A DNA stretch of 64,000 nt from Petrosia ficiformis (GCA_947044365.1 OX345637.1:8803076-8867075), one strand, 5' to 3'; numbered from the stretch's first letter, positions 10,203-22,984 are shown. Translations and numbers: made by a program. The notes: generated from the sequence alone by a model not told the origin.

Positions 10203-13200
10203 TGCATGTTCGAATTCATTTGTAGTGTAACCATACTTTAAAATTTTGAAGTTTTTTAATGGTAGTTGCTGATAAACTCCACGATTAGTAAAAGGTAACT
10301 TCCTCTTCTTAGGTCTCCTTGCCCACTCTTCCTTCAACGGTTTGTTTCGGTTTATTCAAGGTTCTCTGCAAAAAAAGTTGATTATTACATACCATAACTA
10401 AAGTAAGGAAACACTGACTGTCAATTTTTTCTTCTGTTTAGAGGACAAATTGTCGATAAAAGCCATTTGCCTACCCTTAAGTATTGGGTAATGATCTTTA
10501 ATAAAAATATCTGGTCTCAGGCGATGGTTGGGATGGTCATTATTCTTTAATATACCATTCCAGGCCTCAATTGCTCCTGAAGTTCTCTCTACAGCAACTT
10601 GCTAAACAAATTAAAGCGACTTTATTAACATGGTAGTTCAATATTGCAAACTCACTGCAGACACATCAGCAAACTCAGTAGACTGGGCACCTTGTCAATC
10701 CTTGTAACAAGATGGATCACCTATTTAATTGAAGACAAAGTGAGCTGCCAATTAAATGAATGTAGAATGATACCTCTTAGGATGCATGACCAAAATGGTG
10801 TTAGAGATAGCCACTTTTGTTCCATAGTGTTCAGCCACCCAAACTGAAAGAGATTATTAGATTTACCATCGCTATTACCTGATATATGTACATCGCTTCT
10901 CCTTCCCATTATATAAGGAAGGAAAGGCCTACTAGCTTCCATGTAAAGTTCTCTTTCTTCAGAAGTATCTTCTGAAAAATCGTCACTGAGGAGATTATGA
11001 TCAGTTAACAATGGACTTTCATCACTCTCATTCTCTTCATTTGGCAGCTCTCTCATTATTTGCATTAACTGTTCATAACTACTGTACACAGGTTCATCAA
11101 CAGTAGGTGACTGGAAAACAGTAACACAGAGTCTCAGTCTTGAAATAAATCGTTCTAAACTCCATGAATTAAGAAGGATGGAAAATGCATACATGGCAAA
11201 TCGATAACCTTCACCTTTGCTGCAATAAAGGAAATAGCAATGTGCAAATATTCTAAAATAAATGAATACTATACTTACAAGAGCTTTTTGAAATCATTCC
11301 TAGCACTTTTCATCACATGACTTACACATGCATGGATGAACATTAAGTTATGATCACCTGTCTCTGCACACCCAGTCACTATTCTAAAACACCAATGTAC
11401 ATAATCAGAAAGAGACTCAGAATTATAAACTTTTAGAAAGCTCAACAGTAAAACTAAGCTCCTGTCAATGACCACGTGCTTTGGGATTATGAGGTTTTTT
11501 CGACCATAAATGTTTCTTTCGTGATTTCGGAAATTTTCTAAGAAGAAAGAAACAGCAAGAACAGAGTGTTCGTTTGATAAAAATTCTGCAAAGGCAACCG
11601 GAGGATGCTTGCCTGAAGGATGTCTCAAAACTAAGGCATAATACAAAGCTTTATCTTTGATGCAATTCTGACCTTTCATGGATACAATTGTTCCAGTAGC
11701 ATCACAAAATAACGTACTGTCTTTGGCAAGGTAATGATACAAACGAATTCCAATTGGAGTGTAGCACATCACATGGAAAGGAAATGCACAAATTCTTTGA
11801 ATGTATTCGGCACATGCTCCATGGCCAGCTGAGTGAGTACCATCAAATTCACACTTCAGTATGTGAAGAGAGGTAATCAAATCAACATCTCTGTATTCCT
11901 CTTTTTTACCCTCAGAGGAAATTTTTTGTAAGACAGACGGACTACTTCCAACTTTATCCCTATTTCCTGAATCAAGTTCTATCTCGGAGAGTTTGGAGAA
12001 TCTTTTCATATAAATGGAAGATGGTGAATTAAACTTCAACGAATGCTTAAGGAGAGAACGTTCTGACTTTTTGATTGGTCGAGAATGTTTCTCACCTTTT
12101 AAATGAAAAGGATTACCATTATAATAAATTTCTAGATCAAGCGATTGGTGATTTTTTGGCTCAAATTTTGCATCCAAAACACAAAAACGGAAGGATACTT
12201 GGCAATTTGCAAAAGCACAGTGACCATAGCATCTAAAAAGATATTTAGACTGTTTTCGAAATGATTTCTTCACCCACTTTCTGTCAAACATCAACGTACA
12301 TAATGGGTTTGTTGCTGACAATAGTTTTATGACGGGAATATACCATTCATCACTGAGAGTATGTTGGGACCTCCCATGGATTCCCACTCATCCCAAGAGA
12401 ACTTTATCTTAACTTCCTTTTGAAGTGATGCACAAAAATAACTGTTTTCCTCCCAATCAGGAAAAGAAACATGGTGCTGTGTAGGAATAATGTCAATAAT
12501 TCCAAAATGATAATAGATTACTACAATAACATACTTGCAACTTTTTTTCTGACCATTCTAACGGAGTTGAAAGGTAAAGTGGAAGTCCAGCATCAAGTTT
12601 TTCCTACATTGATTAATGTTATGTGCATTAAGATAAATTAATTAAAACTATATATATACAATCATATCTATAGCCTATTCAATACCTCTCCATATGCAAG
12701 ATTCATAGCTGTTTTGTAGCGATTCTCTGAAAAGAGAAATGCTAATCAATCAAACAATTGTGGTTTCTAAAACATTTATGTATATACCTTCTTCATAAAG
12801 AACTTCTGTTTTCCCATTAATTTCACATAAAGAGCATTTATAAATTCCAATACTCTTTGCTTTTTCTTCAGATATATTCAGACCAATGCAATCTAAATGA
12901 TAGAACTGTAAGCAGAAGTTGCACATCAGCATAAACCTGCATGTAGTTCAGATAAATAAATAATGTGCATTGGTATGCTTAGGACATACCGCTCATCATA
13001 AGCTTTTTTACATAAACAATACAATTCAGCATTTTCTTCATCGTATTTTCCTTCCGTTAACTGGTGTGGTATACTCATAGGGATTGTTATGGTTGGCACT
13101 GAACTTAATGCTGTGATATTAGGTACTGGTGCCATACTCACATCAGCAATATTTTTTGTACTCAAATTAGAAATACTTTCACTGCGAAGTAATCCTGTAA

Positions 13201-13730
13201 TTTGAAAGTTAAAAATGGTGATAAAATTACCTTGCATATATAATTATTATACCAGTCACTGAGACATCTAAATTTAAATCTTTTTGCTTCTGCTTTGAAA
13301 ACTGCTATATTAAAATTTACATTTCCCAGTTAAATAATGTTTTTACAACTAAATTATCATTCTATACCAGCTCTCTTTCAAGTTGATCAGATTTTATTTG
13401 TGTCCTACTATTAACTTGTTTCTAAGTAATAGTTAGTATCTCTAAAATATTATGCAATTATAATATGTAACAGTTCGTTACCTGATCATCATCTGGTAAC
13501 AGTTGCATAACTTGAGATTGTACAAGCTGTAAATCCTTATGCCAATAGCAGTATACTGCTTTGATAAATGCAGGAGAAGGTTTTGATCTTCCTGAAAGTT
13601 CCTGAGACAGTCTCATCCAATACCCATCAGGTGTTGTGCGTGAACCTTTTTTACATTTTGGAGGCAAACCATGTAGACATATAAGCTCCACTAATCTCTT
13701 AGTACAGATTTTGTACTTTTTCCTTCGACC
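10203..13730 (-). CDS. PHD-finger plus DDE transposase gene, multi-exon, probably decayed
   Basis: Exons on the minus strand: 13482-13730 (N-terminal helical region, PDGYWMRLSQELSGRSKP); about 13252-13300; about 12989-13196, ending LYCLCKKAYDER; 12789 to about 12930 (MLMCNFCLQFYHLDC...YKCSLC). Across that intron the cysteines form a complete C4HC3 PHD finger. Then 12680-12720, 12535-12605, and 11280 to about 12470, with FCDATG and later VIDRS (candidate first two catalytic Asp); 10867-11221; 10744-10844; and 10443-10606, with ERTSGAIEAWNGILK (candidate Glu). A basic C-terminal stretch lies at 10200-10350. Introns have GT/AG ends. Oddities: a 1-base frame change near 12370 and an in-frame stop or phase clash near 10690. 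The transposase family is uncertain (MULE-like or another DDE group). No TIRs were found around it. Confidence 0.65.
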
Positions 13731-13734
13731 CTAA

Positions 13735-15246
13735 ATGTCAATAGCATAATGTCATACAATTCAATGTTATTGATCCATACCATGTCAACCGAGCTTGAAT
13801 AACAACTCTACTCCAACTACTTGTTAGATGTGCACTACAAACTGTTTGACCTTTAAATTGACTGTACATTGTTTATCTTTATGTAACACTTGAGTTTAAT
13901 TAGTCTGGTTGTAAGAACTTGTTAAAACCTGTCTTTTAATTAGTTTTGATGTACATGTGCTTTGAAATCTGGAATCTTCCAGAATCTTCTCTTTAGTTTT
14001 GCTATATAAGTAATTCATTTTTGTAATGAGTTTAGTGTGTTATTGTGTCTATGAGTTCAGTCTATAAGTCAGATTCTGAAAACTAATTCTAACACTACTA
14101 ACCAGTACTATGACTATAAGGAAGTTAATCTTGACCACTTTTGTAATGGTTTTATATAGTGAAATGATTATAAGAAGAAATAAGTATTACACAATATGGA
14201 AGATTCTAGATTGAGCATTACACAACATAACACAAAATGTATTACACAACCTAAGAAAGTTCTAGACTATAAATATATAATTCTTGTGAAAAGTATTGCA
14301 CAACATAACACTTAACAGAAAATTATTATGCAACATAACATACTGATAGTAATACACAACATATATTATAGCACTTGTTAGACAAGTAATACACAATAAC
14401 AAAAGAAAGTTCTAGCCTGTATTATATGGTGACACTTGTAAAAATTATTATAAAACAACATAAAACATAACAGAAGGTAGACCTAGACAAATAGAACACA
14501 ATATTACTGCTCTCAGCGAAATCCTAGATTATTCTTTCACTTTGTCCGTTTTGGAAACAACCAGTCCCTAAGTTTAACATGTTATATATATTATATATTA
14601 ATAATAATTATCATAAACTTAGTTATATATAAATATAATATATAAATTATAATAATTATCATATTATCGCAACTAGCCAGCCCCACCCGCACGATAGTTA
14701 AATCAGCCCAACCCTTGTACATTCCACAACAAGTTAATAAACCAAATTGCAAAAGAATTTCGCTAGGCGGGGTTTACAGTGAGGTGTACTGTCATTTGCA
14801 TCAATCTTGCAACAAAAAATGTCAAAGCGGGAATGGGTGTGGTATAACATTTAGCCAATCAATTTACTCTGATCATGTGGTGTTTGCTGTAATGTTTAGT
14901 ATTGTAAGTATAATTACGTCATCTCCGGTTTGAGAGCGCCGTTGCAAAATTACTGGAAACGACAGTAGTAGCCAGCGTATATTTTAACAGACCGGAAGTT
15001 GTTATCTGAGAAAATGGCGACTTTTCGATTGCTTACATTGGAGTCTGTATTTTCACTATTTTGTCATCATTAATTAAGCACTTTGTTATTGCGATTATGA
15101 ACTTAGCTGGATGAGAAGATGTCATTTCTTTGTCAAACATACATGATGAAAATTGCAGTGATTCCAGAAAGCGCAGTCTACACTGTGCTGCCAAAATATC
15201 AAGGTTTATTTTACAACTTCAATCTGGAAAACAGTAAGGAGGACAG
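13735..15246. other. No gene; possible promoter near 14990
   Basis: 13735-14700 is very AT-rich with many 'ttacacaac' phrases and an old low-order repeat. Around 14940-15020 the composition changes: CCGGAAGTTGTTATCTGAG followed by AAAATGGCGACTTTTCG resembles an ETS site plus an AAATGGCG start element of a TATA-less promoter. An exon-like frame at about 15160-15234 (plus) ends at GTAAGG (reads DSRKRSLHCAAK). No gene could be assembled. Confidence 0.35.
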
Positions 15247-15250
15247 TTAA

Positions 15251-15847
15251 GGTTACGGGATACCAAAATTTGACCGTATTTAGTAATATTGAATAATAAT
15301 ATATTTACTTCAACTGACCAATAGCTGACGCTAGCGCTATATAGCTATAAATCAAAAATAGGTTCATCCAATACATATTTTGATGTGATATCCAGGTAAA
15401 TATTTTCTTTGGACCTAAAGCTAGGTCGTCACGTGACGTTTTTTTTTTGGAAAACGTTTGAGAGAAGCAGCCAAGCCCAGTTATGGCGACCACTTTCAGA
15501 TGTATTGACATTTTGGGGGTTATTTTGGAGATTCTAGATGTTTAATCCCCAATATCTCTTCGAGACGACCTTCATTTTGGTACTAAGAAGAAACTTCAGG
15601 AGGTATTATGACTTGTTGTAATGCAGGTTTGGAGATTTTTGATTTATAATTTCCATTTCATCGAAGTCCACATTTTCGGATTTATCTTTGGTAATAACTA
15701 TGTTATGTTGTTATATTTTCTTTATAAAAATATGGAAATGATACAACTTTCATTATTTCAAGTGATAATGTTTTTGACAAATACTAAGTTAAAAAAAAAC
15801 ATCAGATAATAACTCATTAATTATTCATGATGGTGTATCCCGTAACC
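15251..15847. mobile_element. 597-bp TIR element with TTAA target duplication
   Basis: Begins GGTTACGGGATAC and ends GTATCCCGTAACC, flanked on both sides by TTAA (15247-15250 and 15848-15851). A TTAA target duplication is characteristic of piggyBac and Kolobok elements; ends starting with GG fit Kolobok better. The interior has only short frames with no transposase motif, so it is non-autonomous. Confidence 0.85.
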
Positions 15848-15851
15848 TTAA

Positions 15852-16235
15852 TACACAATGAAGTATTAACATAGTATTATGTTTTGGTGCACAATTTGTT
15901 CTTGTACTGTTGTGCAGAATGAATTGTGTAGCGCATAAGTGTCTTTGGTATAGTACGCCATTTTGTTAAATTACTAATGATCGTAATAATTGCATAGAGT
16001 GTTGCAATATGTGAATTATAAGTAGAGTGAGTCTATCACTGAGTTAGTATAAATCTCAGTCTTCATTATCTGTAAAGTAAGAGTCTGTAGAGCAATAATT
16101 ATTATTATAAAAACTTGATGTGGAGATGTAGCATGTTAACAAACCTGCATCATCATTGCTTGACATGTCTTACTCAATTACATGTGTAAGAGTATCACCT
16201 ATATAAAAATAAAGCATATTTTACAGGCTTGTTAA
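15852..16235. other. AT-rich spacer, nothing recognised
   Basis: I see no exon, repeat or terminal inverted repeat in this stretch between the TTAA element and the CXC-motif pseudogene. Confidence 0.5.
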
Positions 16236-17690
16236 AATCAATCATAATTATACCTTCATCTTCCTTCCTATTTTGACATACACTACCACAGGTACAAGTG
16301 GGTCCACAAACTGTTTTGTTTTTGACATCTGCATTGTCAGTTCTTGCAACCAGAGCGACACCCACATCCTTGTGTGAGGAACGTTACTCTCTCCTTCACT
16401 CTCTGGATATTTTCAGGTGAGTCCCACATAACTTGTATATCATTGTCATCTTTTTGCCATCCAAACATATTTATTGGTAATGGAGTGATTTTTTCACTGC
16501 ACGACTGACTCCAGTAATCAATTACCCAAATTGTACGAGCCCAGTGATACTCTAAAGCATCAATTGAAAGGGGGTAGTTCATGTTCGAATTGAATTCGTT
16601 CCCATGTTTTCCCTCTAATTGTGTTATACCAGTCCTGATGTTGATCAGAGGTTTCTTTATTAGGTTCAGCCAAAGAGTGATAAAGATTTTCAGGGCTATA
16701 ATCTTGAAAAACTCTACAATTTTTAACAAAGTAGATAACACCAATTAGACGTATAAATTAGGGCTGAGCGATTTATCGATTATCGCGATATTTTTTGCCG
16801 ATCGCAATAACGATTATAAATAAAATTGTATCGCGATAATACCACGTGTATCTGCGCATGCGCAATTATGAATTTGATAGTTTTTCTTGAAAGCATCTGT
16901 AAGGTTAACAGTCACTACAGCTTTTCTTGATATCTAGATATAGCTTTTACTGCAGTTAGAGCAAGAAATTTTTACATTATGAGCCTGTGTTTGATCGATA
17001 AATCACTCGCGGGCAACGCCCACTTTTCACTAGCATATTAGCTTTCCAGCTTTCGTAGAACTGGTTTTCACTCTCACTGGAACTGGAGGCATCAATAGGC
17101 TTATAGATTAGTCCATAAAAGTAAGCTAAGACAGAAGAATGTGATTTAGAATTTTAGCTACAATTTGCGCGTGAAAATCAATAACTATTAATAATTGTTA
17201 ACATTAATAAGTTAGAAAATAAACATTAATAATTAGATTAATAATAATTTATTAACATGTCAGTAAAAAGTATCGCGATATTAGCGATAATTTGGCAATT
17301 ATCTATCGTGATATGATAATACCAATATCGCTCAGCCCTAGTATAAATATCTAGAAATCCTTTACTGCTAGGTGAAACATTGGCTAGAGATCCTGGTAAA
17401 TCATCTGTATTGCCGGAAATGAAACCAGCATGAGTATAAAGCGCACTAAAAAAGGATGCCTGCTGTTTCTGTTGTTGTGATGGTTGTTTTAATTACATGT
17501 AAATTAATCCACTTACAAGAAGCAACCATACACAGGGGTTTATTTTTATCCCATCTGGGTTGGTATGTACTTTTATTTAGGTTTCTCCTCACATCCTTTT
17601 TACAGGCAAGACAAATCAGACTATCTGTTGATAATTCGGTGAATTCTCTAAGTCGATGTTGCATGGCTGTGTTCCACATTGACATGTCAT
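16236..17690 (-). pseudogene. Broken CXC-motif transposon-type gene
   Basis: Minus-strand pieces from 17685 down: STYQPRWDKNKPLCM with a GTAAGTGG donor near 17508; a second exon 17349-17456 (ASFFSALYTHAGFIS); then beyond the hAT MITE, VKNCRVFQDYSPENLYHSLA, a frame change, LEYHWARTIWVIDYW, NDIQVMWDSPENIQRV, and a cysteine-rich end QGCGCRSGCKN-stop-QCRCQ followed by a further frame change into VCGPTCTCGSVCQN. The cysteine spacing is that of CXC (tesmin/TSO1-like) motifs found at the C-terminus of several animal transposon proteins. At least two frame changes, one stop and one 582-bp insertion disable it. Confidence 0.7.
16759..17340. mobile_element. hAT-type MITE, 582 bp, 8-bp TSD
   Basis: Ends are TAGGGCTGAGCGAT and ATCGCTCAGCCCTA, with further ATCGCGATA-rich inverted sequence inside. 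The identical 8-mer GTATAAAT lies immediately outside both ends (16751-16758 and 17341-17348), as expected for a hAT-mediated insertion. There is no coding capacity. It sits in the reading frame of the CXC-motif pseudogene. Confidence 0.93.
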
Positions 17691-18021
17691 TTTCAACCGA
17701 CTATATAGTGTACACATTCTACTGTAATAATGATTGTCTTTCTTATAAATACAAACATATTTTTTCAAGTTTGTTTTCACAGTATTTTAAGATAAACACC
17801 CATCATGCAAAACACCAAATTAAATATCATGCAGAATGTACAAATCAGTGGAGTCTAAAGAAATTGCTATATCTTCATTAATATTTGTAAGACAGTTTGT
17901 AAAGTTGGCTTGTTTGTTAGAGTAAGAGTAGATCTACAGATTGCATGTGTACACATGAAAAACAAGTGCAGAATAATTTGTGTAGCACAGAAAGTGAACT
18001 GTATTAAGGTTGTAGTCTTTT

Positions 18022-18607
18022 CCGTGGGCGGATGCTACTCCAATCAGTTTCTAGTCTTGCAAGCTTCTTGCTGCATACAATCTGGTTCCATTCTGTATTT
18101 TTTGGAAGCCACACCCACCCGGGGGTATAATTATTGGGCCTAAATGTTTTCACTGATAGTTTATTTTCAGAAACAAAGCTAAACACGGCCCACGGGTGGT
18201 GGATAAGGCGGTGGTTGGGAAACAATGGCGGGGTAACTGTAGTTGCTCTCTGAGAAAGATCGGAGTTTGGTAGTGTCTAGAAAGGTAAATTTTATGGTTT
18301 CAGTGAAAAGCTACAGAATTCAGCTTTCTTCAGCCTCTTGTAACTTTAAAAGTAAAATGAATTTGCAGAAAACGGCTTCGTAACTTTTCTGAAAAGACAT
18401 TGTACTTGGTGCACGCCATGTATGGTGGGCGTGGCTTTTGTGGTTTTGTACTTATGTTAATTGGAAAAATGGCAATTTTAACAATATTTCTTCAATTACA
18501 GGACAATATAAAGCTAATCGGAAGATTTGAAGGTTGCTATTACACCAGGTTAGAGTCATATTATATAATATTCTATTTTGAAACTGATTGGAGTTGCATC
18601 CGCCCAC
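18022..18607. mobile_element. Possible TIR element, about 585 bp
   Basis: GTGGGCGGATGCTACTCC at 18022 is matched in reverse complement by GGAGTTGCATCCGCCCAC ending at 18607; the match continues inward over ATCAGTTT. Flanks share only TCC, so the target duplication is uncertain. Inside, near 18228, AACAATGGCGGGG followed by a GTAAAT donor resembles a first exon, so the element might instead contain a promoter. Confidence 0.5.
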
Positions 18608-18609
18608 TC

Positions 18610-20010
18610 CCTAGTACCACCTTAAACTTGCAGTATAGTGGGAATGTGAAATGATCAGACACTGGGAATTTTTCTTTCAATGGAGTACAATGATACCTCT
18701 AAGTGTTGATGCTTACAGAATCCTGGATATCTCAGTGTAGCTGTTGAAAATCCACTGTATACGATACAAGGTACAACGCTTGAAATGCATGGGCGGTAAT
18801 AATTGCTGATATAAGCAGATAAATTAAACTACAATAGACTTCCGGAACGCTGGCTGCTCGACTGTATATATCTTTTGTCCGTACCAATAAAGGATGGTAT
18901 AGCTTTGATAATGAAACAGTAAGTGATATCTACACAGAAAAATTAAATGTAATATACATTCTTATAGGTTACATTTAGGACAAGTCTTGAAACAACAATT
19001 GAATTGGTTGTTGCCAGATCAACACTCAAACCTAAATTATGTGGGCGTTATTTAGGCCACACCCACGTATTACTAATTAAAATTAATTAATGCCACAAAT
19101 ATTAAAACCCATGAAATTTCAATAATAAAGCAAAATTTCAAAAACGCGAAAATGTAATCCCTCGAATTTTTCAAAGCCTACGGTATTCGAAATTTTTATA
19201 ACCACACCCACCTCGATCAAGCATATAATGTGTGAGGTGTGGCTCAGCATCACAGATCCAACCGAATGCAGCTTCTTTGCAACTTTCTGGACCTCCTGGA
19301 GCAATCTAACACTCACCTCAACCTTGCTTACCAATTACTGCAAGCACAGCATCCACTCAAGTCTGCAAGCGAACGGTATTTTTCACTTATTCTCCCAACA
19401 TCCCTTTCTCTCTCACTAGAACTAGCTAGAAAGCATGTCTATACATCACACATACATCAACATCCCGTTCTGATCTCCTTTTACCCTAAGCTAACTTCAA
19501 AGTAACATCAAAGGGCGGACACTTGAATCAACAAAGCGTGGGCGTTTTTGACAATAGAATGCCGACATGCTGCCACCACATTGGCATACTCTCGTAATCT
19601 ACAGTAATTTGGGCTGTGGTACATTCAAGATCCCGCGAATTGCTCAGTATTCTATTACACTTCCTTTCTGACAGCGGCGTAGCCAGACTAGACCCCAATT
19701 GATACGAGGGCCCTTATTAATTATTCATGAGGCAGGGAATCAATTAATTTACATTGATTGAAATCGCACTCGGGAAACAGAATTCGGGAGAAAAATCAAC
19801 AAAAAATACTAGTATATAGTAGTGTTGAACAGAATTAAACGAAATGATAAAGTATATAGTCTACAAAAGTGTTATTCTTCTACTTTGAGCTGCGAATTTG
19901 TCAATGATTTCTTCTATATCAAATTTCTTCTATATAAAACATGGCGGATGTCGGGAAAAACTACCAGGGCACAGGCCCGTACAGGCCCTGGTGTAGCTAC
20001 ACCACTGATT
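18610..20010. other. No gene assembled
   Basis: An open stretch at 19239-19505 (plus; reads NFLDLLEQSNTHLNLAYQLL) has protein-like composition, but its opposite strand is equally open (19119-19334), so I do not call either. Around 19670-19740 and 19960-20000 are GC-richer phrases (GGCGTAGCCAGAC, GGCCCGTACAGGCC) typical of repeat ends. Confidence 0.35.
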
Positions 20011-20018
20011 TCATGATG

Positions 20019-22935
20019 AAATAAATTTGATATCTGACGATGATGAGATACAGCTATCTGATGACAACGGTGAACTGATAGATTATGAGCTAATCGATTA
20101 TGACCAGGTAATATAGATTAGCTGGTCAGTCATTGCTGATGTTTATTCCATTTACATTGTAGCTAAATGATTTTGATTGTGAAATAGTTGAAGACAGTTC
20201 TGATGAGGCAGAACAAGATATGTAAGTGTTTAAGAGAGTTAAGTATGGGGTGCCGTTTGTTTCAAAATTAAGTTATGGAGGACACGCCCGAGAATTGTCG
20301 GTGATTTAGCCTAAATATCGTCGACATTTAGCCAAATGTTGGTGATTTAGCCTAAATATCGTCGACATTTAGTTAAATGTCGGTGATTTAGCCTAAATAT
20401 CGTCGACATTTAGTTAAATGTCGGTGATTTAGCCTAAATATCGTTGACATTTAGCTAAATGTCGGTGATTTAGCCCAAATCACCGACATTTAGGCTAAAT
20501 CTATGGTGGCCCAGAAGGACACTCCGTTTTCGGTTCCGATTATTGCCTCGATCACTTCCAAGCTATGTCCGAGTTAAAAGACCGATCGGTTAGGAGAATG
20601 GACGGTTCCGATTATCGCCCCGATCACTTTCGAGCTATGTCCGAGTTAAAAGACCGATCAGTTCCGAGAACGGATGCTCAAACCCCCGCGGATCGGGATC
20701 CGTCCGGATTCCGGATGATATTTCTAACGATCACAGGGCCTAAACAGGGGGATTCTGCCCCCCCCCCCCCCAAATTTGGCTCTCTGGCCGGGATCCGGGT
20801 GGGTACGTTAACGATGTCGTGCCCACGGATTGACCTTCTGGGCCCCACCATATAAATCACCTACATTTAGCTAAATGTCGACCATATTTACGCTAAATCA
20901 CAGTTATTTAGCTAAATATCAACGATATTTATGCTAAATGACGGAAATTTAGGCGACATCACAGCTATTTAGCTAAATGTCGACTATATTTGTGCTAAAT
21001 CACCAACATTTAGCTAAATGTCAACGATATTTAGGCTAACACCGCTAAATGTCGGTGGTTTAGCCCAAATCACCGACATTTGGGTAAATGTCGACGATAT
21101 TTAGGCTAAATCACTGACATTTAGATTAGGACACCGACATTTAGGCTAAATCACCGACAATTCTCGGGTGTGTCCTCCAAAACTTAATTTTGAGACAAAT
21201 GGCACCCCATAGTTAAGTGCTATGGTAATACAATTAAAATGTCTGTGTCAAAATGTAGGTTTTTTCAGGGAAATCCCAAAATTCCCATTCTTCATTCAGG
21301 TCGTAAGACGTATTCTACCAAAGAAGTGTTTTCTTCAATTCTAAATGCTAATTCCAGCACTGTTTGTACCAGTCAACCCTACTGTTGTGAGGAGAACTGT
21401 TCCTTCATTGTGGATTTTTCACACTTGGCTGATGGTCGATGCTCATGATATAAGATGTGACAATCTAGGTTCATGGACAAACACTGGAGTCCACAGTATT
21501 TATGCCAATGTTACATTCTCTAGTGACGAAACAGTCGAGAAAGTGCACATCTTTCGACAAGGGAGACCTAAAGTCATGAGAAGTACAGTATATAAGTTAA
21601 AGAAAACCTATTGGAAACATAAGTCTGCAAATTGATTGGTCCTGCTTTAGTTCATCAAACCAAAAAAACTGAAACTTATCATTCTTTAGCGTCTAGGTAT
21701 TGTTAGTTTGTGCCCTAGTTTAATGAACTTAATAGCATATGGAACAGATGGAGAAAAAGCCATCGGAAATGCTTTTTCACTTCAATTTCAAGCAATTCTT
21801 TTACTCTGCTGTTTGCATGTAAAGAGGGATATCCAGAGGAAGCTACATGATCTTGGAATACCTGAGAAGTACTCAAAAGAATATATCAATGAGATATTTG
21901 GTCACACAAATGGTAGTCATTTTACTGAGGGATTAGTTCACTGTGAGTGTGACTCTGAATATGAAGATCAACTGAATAAATGTTGCCATCTTTGGAATGA
22001 GCATGAGAAGTTAGCAAGAGATACCAATGTGCCAGTATTCTATGGTTGGTTTAAAGCCTATCATTCTGATCTAGTCAAGACAAAGATGCTTAAGCCTGTT
22101 CGAGTGCATGCCGGTTTAGGTGATCCACCTACTCAATATACCACCAACGACAATGAATCTATCAATAGTCGTGTGAAAGATAAAGTAGATTACAAGGCTT
22201 CCGAATTGCACATCTTTTGTCAAACATTTGAAGAATTAGTTGATATGCAGACTAGAAATATTGAAAGAGCCTTACCTTGAGTAATGGACCGTATTATGTA
22301 CTGCCATTGTATACTCAGAATTGCTACAGAAACCATAATGCTGGCCCAGACTCTCACTGTCAGCAAAAGAGCAGTTTGTCAGAAAGATTCATCATGAAAA
22401 AGTTCGATTTAAGCATTGCACATTGTCAGTGCAGTCAGTTGCCACTGAGTCAGAGAATACACCTCCACTTTCTGTTCGCTTCAATGAAACAGGTTTGCCT
22501 GATTGTGTTTATAAAGCTATGTGGGAGAAGGCATGTATGCTACATCATCGTGAGTTAATTTCTGATGTATCGGGCCATCCAAGTGGGAAAATGGTTGCAA
22601 GCGTAAGCTGCCCAGCAAAGCCTCACCTTGTAAATGTATTGAAATGTGGAAAGCTAACCTGTGATTGTTTCAATTACCAGTCAAAAACTTTGTGTTCTCA
22701 TGTTATTGCTACAGCTGAATCAATTGGTGAACTGAGGTCTTTAATTAGTTGGTTTAAACGTACTAACCAAGAACCAAGTTCGTGGAAGCTTTCGCGAAGT
22801 TCTGGGCTTCCCAAGAATCCAGGCTATAAACCTGGACAGAGTAAGAGAAGTGGAAAGTCTTCAGCTCGTTCTACCATTTTAACAAGATCAAAGTTGACAT
22901 TACCACAAGAAACTGTTCAACACCCTTACATCTAA
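20019..22935 (+). pseudogene. MULE-like transposase gene with SWIM zinc finger, decayed
   Basis: Two acidic exons (20019-20108, ISDDDEIQLSDDNGELIDYE; 20162-20221, CEIVEDSSDEAEQD) have good splice sites. After a 966-bp insertion, an AG acceptor at 21271 opens GNPKIPILHSGRKTYSTKEV. The transposase core follows: GPALVHQTKKTETYHSLAS, AYGTDGEKAIGNAF (candidate catalytic Asp), a CCLHVKRDI region and NDNESINSRVKDK (candidate Glu). The C-terminus (22423-22935) has a SWIM finger, CGKLTCDCFNYQ...LCSHV (CxC...CxH), as in Mutator-like transposases. Frame changes are needed near 21445, 21625, 21690 and 22280-22420. This is a fossil of a self-mobilising element, not a working gene. Confidence 0.75.
20245..21210. 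mobile_element. 966-bp TIR element with palindrome array, 8-bp TSD
   Basis: Outer ends ATGGGGTGCCGTTTGT and its reverse complement (ATTTGGCACCCCAT type) with long, slightly diverged TIRs through CGCCCGAGAATTGTCGGTG. The flanking 8-mer AGTTAAGT occurs at 20237-20244 and 21211-21218. Both halves are built of repeated ATTTAGCTAAATGTCG palindromes (about 20300-20500 and 20860-21150), which would fold into hairpin ladders. The GC-rich centre has its own inverted ends (GGTGGCCCAGAAGG about 20508; CCTTCTGGGCCCCACC about 20835), a twice-repeated 74-bp unit and a C14 run. An 8-bp TSD fits hAT-type insertion. Confidence 0.9.
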
Positions 22936-22984
22936 TTGTACATCATTGTCAACTTCAGTGGCAACATCATCTCAATCCTCAATC

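Noticed and set aside
19119..19505. Possible exon with helical composition
   Set aside because: Both strands are open over the same bases and no domain or consistent splice pair was found.
20678..20860. GC-rich frames on both strands near 20.7 kb
   Set aside because: Inside the core of the 8-bp-TSD element, containing a C14 run; not a gene.
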